Below are positions 43,746 through 52,763 of a stretch of DNA of 64,000 bases, one piece after another. Every line of letters begins with the position of its first letter. Within the stretch, counting starts at the first letter, position 1. The translations under genes and the position numbers were made by a program. The notes beneath the pieces were generated by a model. The model was given only the letters and a program-made list of their open reading frames with translations, was not told where the DNA came from and made no database searches. The stretch is from contig NZ_CP017755.1 of the NCBI RefSeq assembly GCF_001854325.1, positions 1,736,001 to 1,800,000 of the forward strand, read 5' to 3'. This DNA comes from Cupriavidus malaysiensis (lineage in GTDB: Bacteria > Pseudomonadota > Gammaproteobacteria > Burkholderiales > Burkholderiaceae).

Positions 43746-44651
43746 GTGGAGCTTCGCCACCTGCGCTATTTCCAAGCGGTCGCAGAGGAGCTGAATGTGA
43801 CGCGCGCCGCCGCGCGGCTGCACATCGCCCAGCCGCCGCTGTCGCGCCAGATCCGCCAGCTGGAGGACGAGATCGGCGTGCCGCTGTTCGACCGCGTCGG
43901 GCGCGGCCTGCGCCTGACCGAGGCCGGGCGCTTCCTGCTGGAGCAGTCGGTCCAGCTGACGGGGCGCATCGAGGAGGTGGTGGAGGGCACCCGCCGCATC
44001 GGCCAGGGCGACAAGCGCTGGTTCGGCATCGGCTTCGTGCCCTCGGTGCTGTACGGATTCCTGCCCGAACTGATCCGGGAACTGCGTGCCGCCGATGCCC
44101 AGGTCGAGGTCGGCTTGTCCGAGCTGATCACGGTCCAGCAGGTGGAGGCCTTGAAGGCCGGACGCATCGATATCGGCTTCGGCCGCATCACCCTGAACGA
44201 CCCGGCCATCTCCCGCGCCGTAGTGATGGCCGAGCCGCTGGTGGCCGCCCTGCCGGCGGCACATCCGGCCAGCGGGCAACCGTCCTTGTCGCCCGAGGCG
44301 CTGGCGCGCCAACCCTTCATCCTCTACCCGGCCCGCCCTCGCCCGAGCTATGCCGACCACGTGCTGGGCCTGTTCCGCGCGCGCGGCCTGCAGTTGCGCG
44401 TGGTGCAGGAAGCCAACGAGCTGCAGACGGCGCTCGGGCTGGTCGCCGCAGGGCTGGGCATCACCCTGGTGCCGGCTTCGGTGCAGCGCCTGCATCGCGA
44501 CGATGTGCGTTACCAGGCGATCGATGCGCCCGGCTTCACTTCGCCGGTGATCATGAGCTACCGCGCCGGCGATTGCTCGCCATTCCTGGCGCGCGCCATC
44601 GCCTGGGTCGAGCGGCAGGCCAAGCTGCACGCCGCTGCGCACGACGCCTGA
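43746..44651 (+). CDS. catR: CatR-like LysR activator of the cat genes
   Basis: 301 residues starting at GTG 43746 (MELRHLRYFQAVAEELNVTRAAARLHIAQPPLSRQ), the CatR/BenM type of winged HTH, with effector-binding segments IGFVPSVLYGFLPELI and FGRITLNDPAISR. In relatives cis,cis-muconate binding triggers activation of catBC. It is divergent from catB with a T-N11-A palindrome beside its own start. Confidence 0.93.
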   Translation: MELRHLRYFQAVAEELNVTRAAARLHIAQPPLSRQIRQLEDEIGVPLFDRVGRGLRLTEAGRFLLEQSVQLTGRIEEVVEGTRRIGQGDKRWFGIGFVPSVLYGFLPELIRELRAADAQVEVGLSELITVQQVEALKAGRIDIGFGRITLNDPAISRAVVMAEPLVAALPAAHPASGQPSLSPEALARQPFILYPARPRPSYADHVLGLFRARGLQLRVVQEANELQTALGLVAAGLGITLVPASVQRLHRDDVRYQAIDAPGFTSPVIMSYRAGDCSPFLARAIAWVERQAKLHAAAHDA

Positions 44652-44879
44652 TACGCGCGTCGCGCGGTGCCGCCCATCGTTTGCTGCATAGCAACAATTC
44701 CAGCAGCAATGCCTCGTGAATTCGGGCATTGTTGCAGGATCTGATCGCAATACGCCAATGCATTGACTTGACCGGCCGGTCGGATATCTCTAGCATCCTC
44801 GCACTGCCGCAATATGTTCGCAATGAGAACATGAGTTCTATATGCGGCAATTTTAAGTTGACTTGTCTGGGGACACAGA
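44652..44879. other. catR-atoE gap
   Basis: About 230 bp with lower GC than the flanks, probably the promoter and leader of the AtoE-type gene. I cannot pick a single promoter with confidence. No coding frame is supported. Confidence 0.4.
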
Positions 44880-46223
44880 GTGAACAAGATCGCCGGGTTC
44901 TTCACGGAACTGATGCGCCGGTACCTGCCGGATCCTTTCGTTTTCGCCATCGGCCTGACGCTGCTGACCATGGTGATGGCCATTGCAGTGGAGGGACAGC
45001 CGGTTCCCGCCGTGATTACCAGCTGGGGCAAGGGTTTCTGGAGCCTGCTGGCCTTCACCACGCAGATGGCCGTCATCCTGGCCATGGGCTATGTGCTGGC
45101 CACCGCGCCGCTGACCGACCGCCTGCTCGACCGCATCGTCGGCGCGGTGCGCACGCCGCGCACCGCCATCATCGTCGCCACTCTGGTGGGCGGCATCGGC
45201 AGCTACCTGAACTGGGGCTTCGGCCTGGTGATCGGTGGAATTGTCGCCAAAAAGCTGGCAACGCGCGTCAAAGGTGTGCATTACCCGCTGATCATCGCGG
45301 CAGCCTATAGCGGTTTCACGCTCTACGGACTGGGCCTGTCGGCCAGCATCCCGGTGCTGATCTCGACCAAGGGCCACCCGATGGAGAAGCTGATGGGCGT
45401 GGTGCCGCTGTCGGAGACCATCTTCTCCACGCCGATGCTGCTGACCAGCCTGGTGGTGATCGTCACCCTGCCGCTGCTGAATGCCTGGCTGCATCCGCGC
45501 AACCCGGCCGACATCGTCGAGATCCGCCCCGCCGCCAGCGACGGCCAGGACGAGGGCGCCGCGCCGGTGCACAGCATCGGCGGCGAGAACACGCTCGCCA
45601 GCCGCCTCAACAACAGCCGCCTGCTGAGCCTGCTGATCGGCCTGTGCGGCATCGCCTATGCCGTATTCCATTTCCGTGACGGCGGCTCGCTCGACCTGAA
45701 CCTGATCAACTTCTTGATCCTGTTCCTGGGCGTGCTGCTGCTGGGTACGCCGGCCCAATACGTGGCCAAGCTGAACGAGGGCATCAAGACCATTTCCGGC
45801 ATCATCCTGCAGTACCCGTTTTATGCCGGCATCATGGCGATCATGGCCGGGTCGGGCCTGGTCGACAGCATTTCGCGCGTGTTCGTCGACATCGCCACGC
45901 CGCAGACGCTGCCGTTCTGGGGGCTGATCAGCTCCTTCGTGATCAACTTCTTCGCGCCGTCGGGCGGCGGCCACTGGGTGATCCAGGGCCCGTTCATGAT
46001 CGATGCGGCCAAGGCGATCGGCAGTTCGGTCAGCCAGACCTCGATGTCGGTGATGCTCGGCAATGCCTGGAACGACCTGGTGCAGCCCTTCTGGATCCTG
46101 CCGGCGCTGGCGTTGTCCAAGCTCAGCCTCAAGGACGTGATGGGCTACACGGTCATCATGATGTTCTGGGTCGGCCTGGTCTACATCGGCGCCATGCTGC
46201 TGTGGGGCGCCCAGATCGGCTGA
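44880..46223 (+). CDS. AtoE-type short-chain fatty acid transporter
   Basis: 447 residues starting at GTG 44880, with about 12 transmembrane segments. It matches the AtoE/TIGR00366 family: FFTELMRRYLPDPFVFAIGLTLLT, GSYLNWGFGLVIGGIVAKK, and FFAPSGGGHWVIQGPFMIDAAK. AtoE carries short-chain fatty acids or acetoacetate; beside beta-ketoadipate genes it may import a small acid feeding the same pathway. It is followed by a hairpin and the YciI-cyclase-catC-pcaD genes on the same strand. Confidence 0.92.
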   Translation: MNKIAGFFTELMRRYLPDPFVFAIGLTLLTMVMAIAVEGQPVPAVITSWGKGFWSLLAFTTQMAVILAMGYVLATAPLTDRLLDRIVGAVRTPRTAIIVATLVGGIGSYLNWGFGLVIGGIVAKKLATRVKGVHYPLIIAAAYSGFTLYGLGLSASIPVLISTKGHPMEKLMGVVPLSETIFSTPMLLTSLVVIVTLPLLNAWLHPRNPADIVEIRPAASDGQDEGAAPVHSIGGENTLASRLNNSRLLSLLIGLCGIAYAVFHFRDGGSLDLNLINFLILFLGVLLLGTPAQYVAKLNEGIKTISGIILQYPFYAGIMAIMAGSGLVDSISRVFVDIATPQTLPFWGLISSFVINFFAPSGGGHWVIQGPFMIDAAKAIGSSVSQTSMSVMLGNAWNDLVQPFWILPALALSKLSLKDVMGYTVIMMFWVGLVYIGAMLLWGAQIG

Positions 46224-46231
46224 GCCAGGAG

Positions 46232-46253
46232 GGCGGCCGCCTGCGCGGCCGCC
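46232..46253. terminator. Hairpin between atoE and yciI-like gene
   Basis: GGCGGCCGC-CTGC-GCGGCCGCC, a perfect 9-bp stem with a 4-base loop, 9 bp after the atoE stop. No T-tract, so it may attenuate rather than end transcription. Confidence 0.45.
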
Positions 46254-46300
46254 GCTGCTACCCGAGGCGGCTCAAGGCCGCCGCCACCAAGGAGACCCGC

Positions 46301-46597
46301 ATGCCTTTCCTGATCGAAACCTGGGACAAGCCCGACCACCAGGCGGTGCGCCAGGCCCACCGCCCTGCCCACCTCGACTACCTGGAACAGAACAAGGCCC
46401 TGCTGCTGGCCAGCGGCGCCAAGCTGCACGACGACGGCGGCGATGCCGGCGGCGGCATCTACATCGTCGACCTGCCGACCCGCGAAGCGGCCCAGCAGTT
46501 CATCGACGCCGATCCGTTCGCCCGCGCCGGGCTGTTCGCCGAGGTGCGCGTCACGCGCTGGCGCAAGGCCTATCTCGACGGCCGCTGCTTCCTCTGA
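46301..46597 (+). CDS. YciI-like protein
   Basis: 98 residues of the YCII dimeric alpha/beta-barrel family, starting MPFLIETWDKPDHQAVRQAHRPAHLDYL and ending FAEVRVTRWRKAYLDGRCF. AAGGAG precedes the ATG. YciI proteins often occur with dioxygenases or hydrolases of aromatic catabolism and share a fold with muconolactone isomerase; the reaction is unknown. It is 30 bp upstream of the cyclase-family gene. Confidence 0.88.
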   Translation: MPFLIETWDKPDHQAVRQAHRPAHLDYLEQNKALLLASGAKLHDDGGDAGGGIYIVDLPTREAAQQFIDADPFARAGLFAEVRVTRWRKAYLDGRCFL

Positions 46598-46627
46598 CAC
46601 CGGCGCGCCGCGCCCGCTCCCTGTTCC

Positions 46628-47698
46628 ATGACCGACGCGACCCTGCCACCCATGCGCTGGAAACATCGCCCAGAAGGGGCCAACTGGGGCGACTTCGGCC
46701 CTGACGACCAGCTCGGCCGCCTCAACCTGATCACGCCGGAGCGGGTCCGCGCGGCGGCGGCCGAGATCCGTGCCGGCCATACTTTCTGCCTGTCGCTGCC
46801 GCTCGATTTCCCGGGCGGCAACGCCCTCAATGCGCGGCGCAACCCGCCGCGGCTGCGGCCCACTTTCCGCGACGGCGCCGCCTACGTCAATTTCCCGCTG
46901 GCCAAGCTGGAGCCGGGTGCCGTCGACGTGCTCAGCGACGACCAGGTACTGCTGTCGCTGCAGTACTCGACCCAATGGGATGCGCTGGCGCACGTCGGCG
47001 CCCTCTTCGATGCCGACGGCGATGGCATTGCCGAGCGTGTCTACTACAACGGCTACCGGCCCAACCAGGACATCGTCGGCCCGGTCGACTATCCCGAAGC
47101 CGCCGCCTTCGCCGACCATCCCTGCGGCCACGAGCACAGCCACGCGCACGCGCTCGGCATCGAGCGCGTGGCCGAGCACGGTGTGCAGGGCCGGGGCGTG
47201 ATGGTCGACCTGGCCGAGTATCACGGGCGCGAGTTCCGCACGATCGGCTACGACGACCTGATGCGTGTGCTGGAGGCCGACGCCGTCGAGGTGGAGCCCG
47301 GCGACATCCTGGTGCTGCGCACCGGCTTCGCCGAGATGGTGCTGGAGATGCAGCGGCAGCCTGACGCCCACGCGCTCCACCACAGCTGCTGCGCCCTCGA
47401 CGGACGCGATGCCCGCCTGCTGCAGTGGATCACCGATTCCGGCATCGCCGCGCTGGCGGCGGACAACTACGCGGTCGAACGCTACCCGGCCCGGCCGGCA
47501 CCCGATCCGGCGCCGCGCCTGCCGCTGCACCATCATTGCCTGTTCAAGCTCGGCCTGCCGCTCGGCGAGCTGTGGTACCTGCGCGAGCTGGCCGCCTGGC
47601 TGCGCACGCAGCGGCGCACTCGCTTCTTCCTGACCGCCCCGCCGCTGCGGCTGCCCGGCGCCCTGGGTTCGCCCGTGACGCCAGTCGCGACCGTCTAG
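46628..47698 (+). CDS. Cyclase-family (kynurenine-formamidase-like) hydrolase
   Basis: 356 residues of the cyclase / KynB-like superfamily: DDQLGRLNLITPERV, QYSTQWDALAHVGALFD (metal-site region equivalent to HxGTHxDAP) and VMVDLAEYHGREF, GDILVLRTG. These are metal-dependent hydrolases or lactonases. The classic HxGTHxD sequence is altered, so the chemistry may differ. Placement between a YciI-like gene and catC2-pcaD suggests it acts on a ring-cleavage intermediate. Confidence 0.88.
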   Translation: MTDATLPPMRWKHRPEGANWGDFGPDDQLGRLNLITPERVRAAAAEIRAGHTFCLSLPLDFPGGNALNARRNPPRLRPTFRDGAAYVNFPLAKLEPGAVDVLSDDQVLLSLQYSTQWDALAHVGALFDADGDGIAERVYYNGYRPNQDIVGPVDYPEAAAFADHPCGHEHSHAHALGIERVAEHGVQGRGVMVDLAEYHGREFRTIGYDDLMRVLEADAVEVEPGDILVLRTGFAEMVLEMQRQPDAHALHHSCCALDGRDARLLQWITDSGIAALAADNYAVERYPARPAPDPAPRLPLHHHCLFKLGLPLGELWYLRELAAWLRTQRRTRFFLTAPPLRLPGALGSPVTPVATV

Positions 47699-47801
47699 TA
47701 TCCTGCGTGGCCGATGCTGCCGATGCACACTGCCCCAGGACACCCGCAACCTGCCGGCCGCCGGGCGCGGCCGCTTCATCCCCTACCGCAAGGAGCTTCG
47801 C

Positions 47802-48086
47802 ATGCTGTTCATGGCCCAGATGACCGTCCGTATTCCCCATTCGCTCGCCCCGGCCTTCGTCGAGCAGCTCAAGGCCGACGAGAAGGCGCTGTCGCAGCAA
47901 CTGCAGCGCGAAGGCAAATGGCGCCACCTGTGGCGCGTGACCGGGCAGTACGCCAACGTCAGCATCTTCGACGTTGCCTCGAACGATGAACTGCACACGC
48001 TGCTGACCTCGCTGCCCCTCTACCCCTACATGGACATCACCGTGACGCCGCTGGCACAGCACGGCTCGGCGATCGTCCAGAACTGA
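47802..48086 (+). CDS. Second muconolactone delta-isomerase-like protein
   Basis: 94 residues, CatC family: MLFMAQMTVRIPHSLAP, RVTGQYANVSIFDVASNDELHTLLTSLPLYPYM. It resembles the first CatC (42.2-42.5 kb), but the N-terminal region differs. AAGGAG precedes the ATG (actual spacing about 8 bp). It is directly upstream of pcaD and probably feeds it with enol-lactone, or handles a substituted muconolactone. Confidence 0.92.
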   Translation: MLFMAQMTVRIPHSLAPAFVEQLKADEKALSQQLQREGKWRHLWRVTGQYANVSIFDVASNDELHTLLTSLPLYPYMDITVTPLAQHGSAIVQN

Positions 48087-48136
48087 GCGGGCGCCGGCGC
48101 CCGCATCCTTCCACTCCAACCATTCCGTACGCGACC

Positions 48137-48916
48137 ATGCCCTACGCTGACCTTCCCGGCGTCCGCCTGCACTACCGCCTCGACGGCGATGCCGGCCTGC
48201 CCGTCCTCGTGCTGTCCAACTCGCTCGGCACCAACCTCGACATGTGGACGCCGCAGGTCGCCGCATTCAGCAAGCATTTCCGCGTGCTGCGCTATGACAC
48301 GCGCGGCCACGGCGCTTCGTCGGTGCCGGCCGGCCCCTACCAGGTGGAGCAGCTCGGCGCCGACGTGATCGGCCTGCTCGACGACCTGCAGATCGAGCGC
48401 GCGCACTTCTGCGGCCTGTCGATGGGCGGCATCACCGGCATGTGGCTGGCGCTGGCGCATCCGCAGCGCTTGTCGAAGCTGGTGCTGTGCAATACCGCGG
48501 CCTATATCGGCCCGCCGGAAAACTGGACCAACCGCGCGGGCGCGGTCGAGCGCGACGGTGTCGGCTCCATCGCCCCGGCCGTGGTCGACCGGTGGCTGAC
48601 GCCGGATTTCGCCGCCAAGCGCCCGGAACTGGTCAAGTACCTGCGCCAGATGCTGAGCGCCACCGATGCGCGCGGCTATGCCGCCAACTGCCTGGCTGTG
48701 CGCGACGCCGACCTGCGCGAGCGGGTGCGCGACATCCAGCTGCCGACGCTGGTGATCGCCGGCTCGGGCGACCTGCCCACCCCGCCGCGCGACGGCCAGT
48801 ACCTGGCCAAGGCGATCCCGGGTGCGCGCTATGTGGAACTGGAAGCCGCCCACATCTCGAACCTGCAGCAGGTCGAGCCCTTCACGCGGACGGTGCTGGA
48901 GTTCCTGCCGGGCTGA
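48137..48916 (+). CDS. pcaD: 3-oxoadipate enol-lactonase PcaD
   Basis: 259 residues, alpha/beta hydrolase: VLVLSNSLGTNLDMWTPQ near the N-terminus, nucleophile elbow FCGLSMGGITG, and catalytic His in ELEAAHISNLQQ. This is the standard PcaD pattern and length. It hydrolyses 3-oxoadipate enol-lactone to 3-oxoadipate, where catechol and protocatechuate branches meet. It is the last gene of the atoE-yciI-cyclase-catC2-pcaD run and is followed by a strong terminator. Confidence 0.95.
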   Translation: MPYADLPGVRLHYRLDGDAGLPVLVLSNSLGTNLDMWTPQVAAFSKHFRVLRYDTRGHGASSVPAGPYQVEQLGADVIGLLDDLQIERAHFCGLSMGGITGMWLALAHPQRLSKLVLCNTAAYIGPPENWTNRAGAVERDGVGSIAPAVVDRWLTPDFAAKRPELVKYLRQMLSATDARGYAANCLAVRDADLRERVRDIQLPTLVIAGSGDLPTPPRDGQYLAKAIPGARYVELEAAHISNLQQVEPFTRTVLEFLPG

Positions 48917-48943
48917 GGCCCGCCGCGGCTGGCGCGGCAAGGT

Positions 48944-48982
48944 AAAAAAAGGCCGGGCATGTGCCCGGCCTTCTTCTTTTTT
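48944..48982. terminator. Bidirectional intrinsic terminator
   Basis: GGCCGGGCA (48951-48959), TG, TGCCCGGCC (48962-48970), with seven A residues on the left and a T-rich stretch on the right. It serves pcaD on the plus strand and the convergent metQ on the minus strand. Confidence 0.92.
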
Positions 48983-49055
48983 CCGTGTTCGCTTCCATCG
49001 GCGCGGACCCTGGCCGAGGCCCCAGGTCCGCGCCGCGCCGTGCAGCGCCGTGTCG

Positions 49056-49868
49056 TCAGAACGACGGCACCATGGCGCCCTTGAACTGGCTCTTCATGAA
49101 CTGGCGCACGTCTTCCGACTGGTAGGCGGCCAGCAGCTTCTTGACCCAGGGCTTGTCCTTGTCCTGCGTGCGCACCACGATGATGTTGGCGTAGGGGCTG
49201 CGGATGTCCTCCAGCGCGATGGCGTCGTGGGTCGGCTGCAGGCCGGCGGCCAGCGCATAGTTGGTGTTGATGGCGGCGGCGGCCACGTCCGGCAGCGCGC
49301 GCGCAAGCTGGGCGGCGTCAAGCTCGACCAGCTTCAGCTTCTTGGGGTTCTCGGCGACATCCAGCGGCGTGGCGTTGCTGCCGTTGGTGCCGGCACCCGG
49401 CTTCAGCTTGATCACACCCTGCGCGGCCAGCAGCAGCAGCGCGCGGTTCTCGTTGGACGGATCATTGGGAATCGCGACGCGGGCGCCTTGCGGCAGGTCC
49501 TTGGTCGCCTTCACCTTCTGCGAATAGATGCCCAGCGGCGAGATATAGGTGAAGCCCACGCTGGTCATCTTGTAGCCGCGCTGCTTGATCTGGCTGTCCA
49601 GGTAAGGCTGGTGCTGGAAGCTGTTGGCCTCCAGTTCGCCGGCGTCCAGCGCGGCGTTCGGCTGCACGTAGTCGTTGAACTCGATCACCTTGACGTTCAG
49701 GCCTTCACGCTTGGCCACCTTCTGCACCACCTTCCACACGTCGGCGTCGGGGCCGCTGACGGTGCCGACGCGGATGGTCTGCTCCTGGGCCGCGGCGCTG
49801 CCGGCGACGGCGATGCCGAGGGCGGCGACCAGGAAGGTAAGGGTCTTGGAAATCGCGGAAACGCGCAT
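49056..49868 (-). CDS. metQ: MetQ-type methionine-binding protein without ATPase or permease
   Basis: 270 residues with a signal peptide (cleavage near AGSAAAQE, about 27) and the MetQ blocks IRVGTVSGPDADVW, VIEFNDYVQPNAAL, ANSFQHQPYLD and VAIPNDPSNENRALLLL. It is closer to canonical MetQ than the copy at 1.4 kb. No metN or metI is adjacent, so it must use an importer encoded elsewhere. It ends at the shared bidirectional terminator. Confidence 0.93.
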   Translation of the reverse strand: MRVSAISKTLTFLVAALGIAVAGSAAAQEQTIRVGTVSGPDADVWKVVQKVAKREGLNVKVIEFNDYVQPNAALDAGELEANSFQHQPYLDSQIKQRGYKMTSVGFTYISPLGIYSQKVKATKDLPQGARVAIPNDPSNENRALLLLAAQGVIKLKPGAGTNGSNATPLDVAENPKKLKLVELDAAQLARALPDVAAAAINTNYALAAGLQPTHDAIALEDIRSPYANIIVVRTQDKDKPWVKKLLAAYQSEDVRQFMKSQFKGAMVPSF

Positions 49869-50074
49869 GGGAATCTCTCTTGTCTAGTCAGCCGGCGCGG
49901 ATGGCGCCGGACCCCGCCTGCCGACGGCCGGGGGCGCTTGCTGAGCGCCCCCGGCCCCGCGCGGCGCGCCGATGGGCGTGCCGCCGGAATGGCCAGGACA
50001 GGACGGGAACGGGAAGGAATCACGATATGTGAGCCATCCGGCGCTTGGTGGCGCCGGACAGGCCACAGGGTACC

Positions 50075-51589
50075 TCAATGCGTGCCGGCCGTGGCGCCCT
50101 CGTGGTCGCTCTCGTGGTCGCTCTCGTGGCGCGAGCGTTCGGTGGCGAGATGCTCGTGGACCTTGGGTGCCCCCTGCCAGCCGCCGCCGAGGGCGAGGAA
50201 GAGGCTGATCTGGTCCATCGCCACCTGGCCGTCCGAGGCAGCCAGCGCGGCGTCGTTGTTGGCGAGCGTCCGATCGGCGTCGAGGCTGTTCAGGTAGGGC
50301 GCGCGGCCGGCCTCGTACAGCAGCCGGTTCTGGTGCGCGGCCTGGTCAGCCTTGTCGCGCGCGGCCCGCAGTGAGGCATTGCGCTCCAGTTCGTGCGTGT
50401 AGGCGCTGAGGGCCGTGTCGGTCTCGCGCAGGGCCTTCAGCACCACCCCGTCGAAGTGCGCCAGCGCGGCGTCGGCGCCTGCTTCCATATTGTGGATGCG
50501 CGCCCGGGTGCCGCTGGTGGGGATATTCCAGGTGATCGCAGGACCGATGCCCCAGTGCGCCGTCTGTGCCTGGCCCAGGTGATCCAGGATGCCGGTGAAG
50601 CCGGCCGAGGCGCCGATGGAGATGGACGGATACAGATCGGCGGTGGCCACCCCGATCTTGGCGGTGGCCGAGGCCAGCTCGCGTTCGGCCTGGCGCACGT
50701 CGGGGCGGCGCTTGAGCAGCGCCGCGCCGTCGCCGACCGGCAGGGCCTGGCTCAGCTTGGGAATCGCGTGGCAGGCATAGTCCTGCACGGCACCGGCGGC
50801 GGGCGGCTTGCCCAGCATCACCGCCAGGCGATAGGCGGCGGCTTCCCGGCCCGCGCGCAGCCTGGGCAGCGCGGCGCGCAGGCTGTCGGCCTGCGACTGG
50901 GCGCGCAGCAGGTCAAGCGGCTGTCCGCGGCCCGCCTCGACCAGGCGGCGCGTCAGCTCGACGCCGCGTTCCTGCAGTGCGAGCTGGTGCTCGGCCACTG
51001 AGAGTTCATGCGAGGCGGCGCAGCCTTCCACATAGGAACGCGCGGTCTCTGCGGCCACGACCACGCGCGTCTGGTCGAGCGCGGCCTGACTGGCCTGGGC
51101 GCCGGCCAGTGCGGCCTCGTCGGCGCGGGCCAGCTTGCCGAAGAAATCGATCAGGTAGGACACGCCGAAGCCGACGTTGCCGAAATTCATGACCGGAATC
51201 TTCTCTTCATGCAGCAGCGGTTCGGCCGCGATCTCGCCACGCTGGGCGCCCGCCTCGACCCGTGCCATCGGCAGGTTCTCGGCTTCGACCTCGTGGTAGG
51301 TGGCGATGGCGCGGCGCAGGTTGGCAGCGGCCACGCGCAGATCGGTATTGGCGGCCAGGGCTTCCTGTACCAGCGCGTCGAGCCGCGGATCGTCGTACAG
51401 GCGCCACCAGCCGTCCGGCACGGGGGCGATCGAGACGGCCGGGTTGCCGGCGCCGGGCAGCGGGCCGTTGGCTTCCGGCGACTTGACCGCGGCTTGCTCC
51501 GGCAGGTGATAGTCGGGGCCGACCGTGGTGCAGGCGGCGAACAGCAACGGCGCCAGCGCCGGAATCAGGGCTAGCGTAAAGCGTTTCAC
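50075..51589 (-). CDS. Outer-membrane efflux lipoprotein (NodT/OprM-type)
   Basis: 504 residues starting at GTG 51589, which overlaps the HlyD stop (GTGA). The lipoprotein signal LLFAAC puts lipid Cys at 20, followed by TTVGPDYHLPE and WWRLYDDPRLDALVQEALAANTDLRVAAANLRRA, the NodT-type start, and two outer-membrane-efflux repeats. It forms the trimeric outer-membrane channel for the HlyD-FUSC pump. The C-terminal tail carries a short HESD repeat from slippage-prone DNA. Confidence 0.94.
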   Translation of the reverse strand: MKRFTLALIPALAPLLFAACTTVGPDYHLPEQAAVKSPEANGPLPGAGNPAVSIAPVPDGWWRLYDDPRLDALVQEALAANTDLRVAAANLRRAIATYHEVEAENLPMARVEAGAQRGEIAAEPLLHEEKIPVMNFGNVGFGVSYLIDFFGKLARADEAALAGAQASQAALDQTRVVVAAETARSYVEGCAASHELSVAEHQLALQERGVELTRRLVEAGRGQPLDLLRAQSQADSLRAALPRLRAGREAAAYRLAVMLGKPPAAGAVQDYACHAIPKLSQALPVGDGAALLKRRPDVRQAERELASATAKIGVATADLYPSISIGASAGFTGILDHLGQAQTAHWGIGPAITWNIPTSGTRARIHNMEAGADAALAHFDGVVLKALRETDTALSAYTHELERNASLRAARDKADQAAHQNRLLYEAGRAPYLNSLDADRTLANNDAALAASDGQVAMDQISLFLALGGGWQGAPKVHEHLATERSRHESDHESDHEGATAGTH

Positions 51590-52554
51590 TGGATGGACTC
51601 CTGCTTGCCGGCCGGGGTCTGGGCGACCGCATGGCCGGACTGGGGGGCGGCGCCGGCGGCGGCCGGGGCCGCATCGCCCTTGCCGCCGCGCGCTTCTTCG
51701 ACCGACACGGTGGCCGTGCGGCCCGCCACCAGGCGGATATCGGCCGGCATGTCGTCCAGCGCGATGCGCACCGGCACGCGCTGCGCCAGCCGCACCCAGT
51801 TGAAGGTGGGATTCACGTTCGGCAGCAGCGAGGAGCCGGCGCTGCGGTCGCGGTCCTCGATACCGGCCGCGATGCTCTGCACGTGGCCGCGCAGCACCTG
51901 CGACTCGCCCATGATGCGGATGCGCACCGGGCTGCCCAGGTGGATGCCGCCGAGCTTGGTTTCTTCGAAATAGCCTTCCACGTGGAAGGACTGCTCGTCG
52001 ACCATCGACATCACCGGCTTGCCGGTGCTGACGTAGTCGCCCAGGCGCGGCAGGCGGTCGTTGACGTAGCCATCGACGGGGCTCAGCACGCGCGTGCGCT
52101 CCAGGTTCAGCTTGGCCAGGTTGACCGCGCTCTCGGCCTGGGCCAGCGCTGCCTCGCCCTGCTGCACCTTGGCCAGCCCTTCTTCCACCACTTCCTTGGC
52201 GACGATGTCCGACAGCTTCTGGCTGCGTGCCGCCTCGCGGCGCGACTGGCCCAGCGTGGCGCGGATCGCCGCCGCATTGGCCTCGGCTTGCTGCAGCGCC
52301 AGGGCGAAGCGGTCGCGGTCGATCTCGAACAGCGCGTCGCCGCGCTTGACGCGCTGGTTGTCCTTGACCAGCACGCGGGTGACCAGGCCTGACACGTCGG
52401 GGGCGATCTGCACGACGTCGGCCCGCACATGTCCGTCGCGCGTCCACGGTGCGATCGTGTAGTAGTCCCACAGGTGCTTGGCGACGACCGCCGCTCCGGC
52501 GGTCAGGGCCAGCGTGAGCACGACCGGCCCGATGGATTTCAGTCTGAGTTTCAT
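51586..52554 (-). CDS. HlyD/EmrA-type periplasmic adaptor (AaeA-like)
   Basis: 322 residues: one N-terminal membrane anchor (LKSIGPVVLTLALTAGAAVVAK), barrel-sandwich domain halves APDVSGLVTRVLVKDNQRVKRGDALFEID and LSPVDGYVNDRLPRLGDYV, an alpha-helical hairpin between them and a C-terminal beta-barrel. This is the AaeA/EmrA family plan. The start at 52554 overlaps the AaeX-like gene's stop (ATGA), and its own stop overlaps the next start, so the genes are tightly coupled. Confidence 0.94.
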   Translation of the reverse strand: MKLRLKSIGPVVLTLALTAGAAVVAKHLWDYYTIAPWTRDGHVRADVVQIAPDVSGLVTRVLVKDNQRVKRGDALFEIDRDRFALALQQAEANAAAIRATLGQSRREAARSQKLSDIVAKEVVEEGLAKVQQGEAALAQAESAVNLAKLNLERTRVLSPVDGYVNDRLPRLGDYVSTGKPVMSMVDEQSFHVEGYFEETKLGGIHLGSPVRIRIMGESQVLRGHVQSIAAGIEDRDRSAGSSLLPNVNPTFNWVRLAQRVPVRIALDDMPADIRLVAGRTATVSVEEARGGKGDAAPAAAGAAPQSGHAVAQTPAGKQESIQ

Positions 52555-52763
52555 GATTGCAGATGCGTCGCCAGCCACACCACCCCACCCAGGATGAGGG
52601 CGTACAGCGACAGGTTGAAGAGGGAACGGTGCCAGACCAGCCGGTAGAAGCCTACGCGCGACAAACCGGCGCGCAGGCCCGCCATGATCACGAAGGCCAG
52701 CAGCATCCACACCAGCAGGCTGGGAACGTAGACGCCGTAGAGGTTGACTTCACCGCTCATCAT
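52551..52763 (-). CDS. AaeX-like DUF1656 small membrane protein
   Basis: 70 residues with two transmembrane segments: VYVPSLLVWMLLAFVIMAGL and LYALILGGVVWLAT. The start MMSGEVNLYGVYVPSLL is typical of DUF1656 (AaeX), which accompanies FUSC-HlyD aromatic-acid exporters. It overlaps both neighbours by 4 bp (ATGA). Its role is unknown. Confidence 0.92.
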   Translation of the reverse strand: MMSGEVNLYGVYVPSLLVWMLLAFVIMAGLRAGLSRVGFYRLVWHRSLFNLSLYALILGGVVWLATHLQS

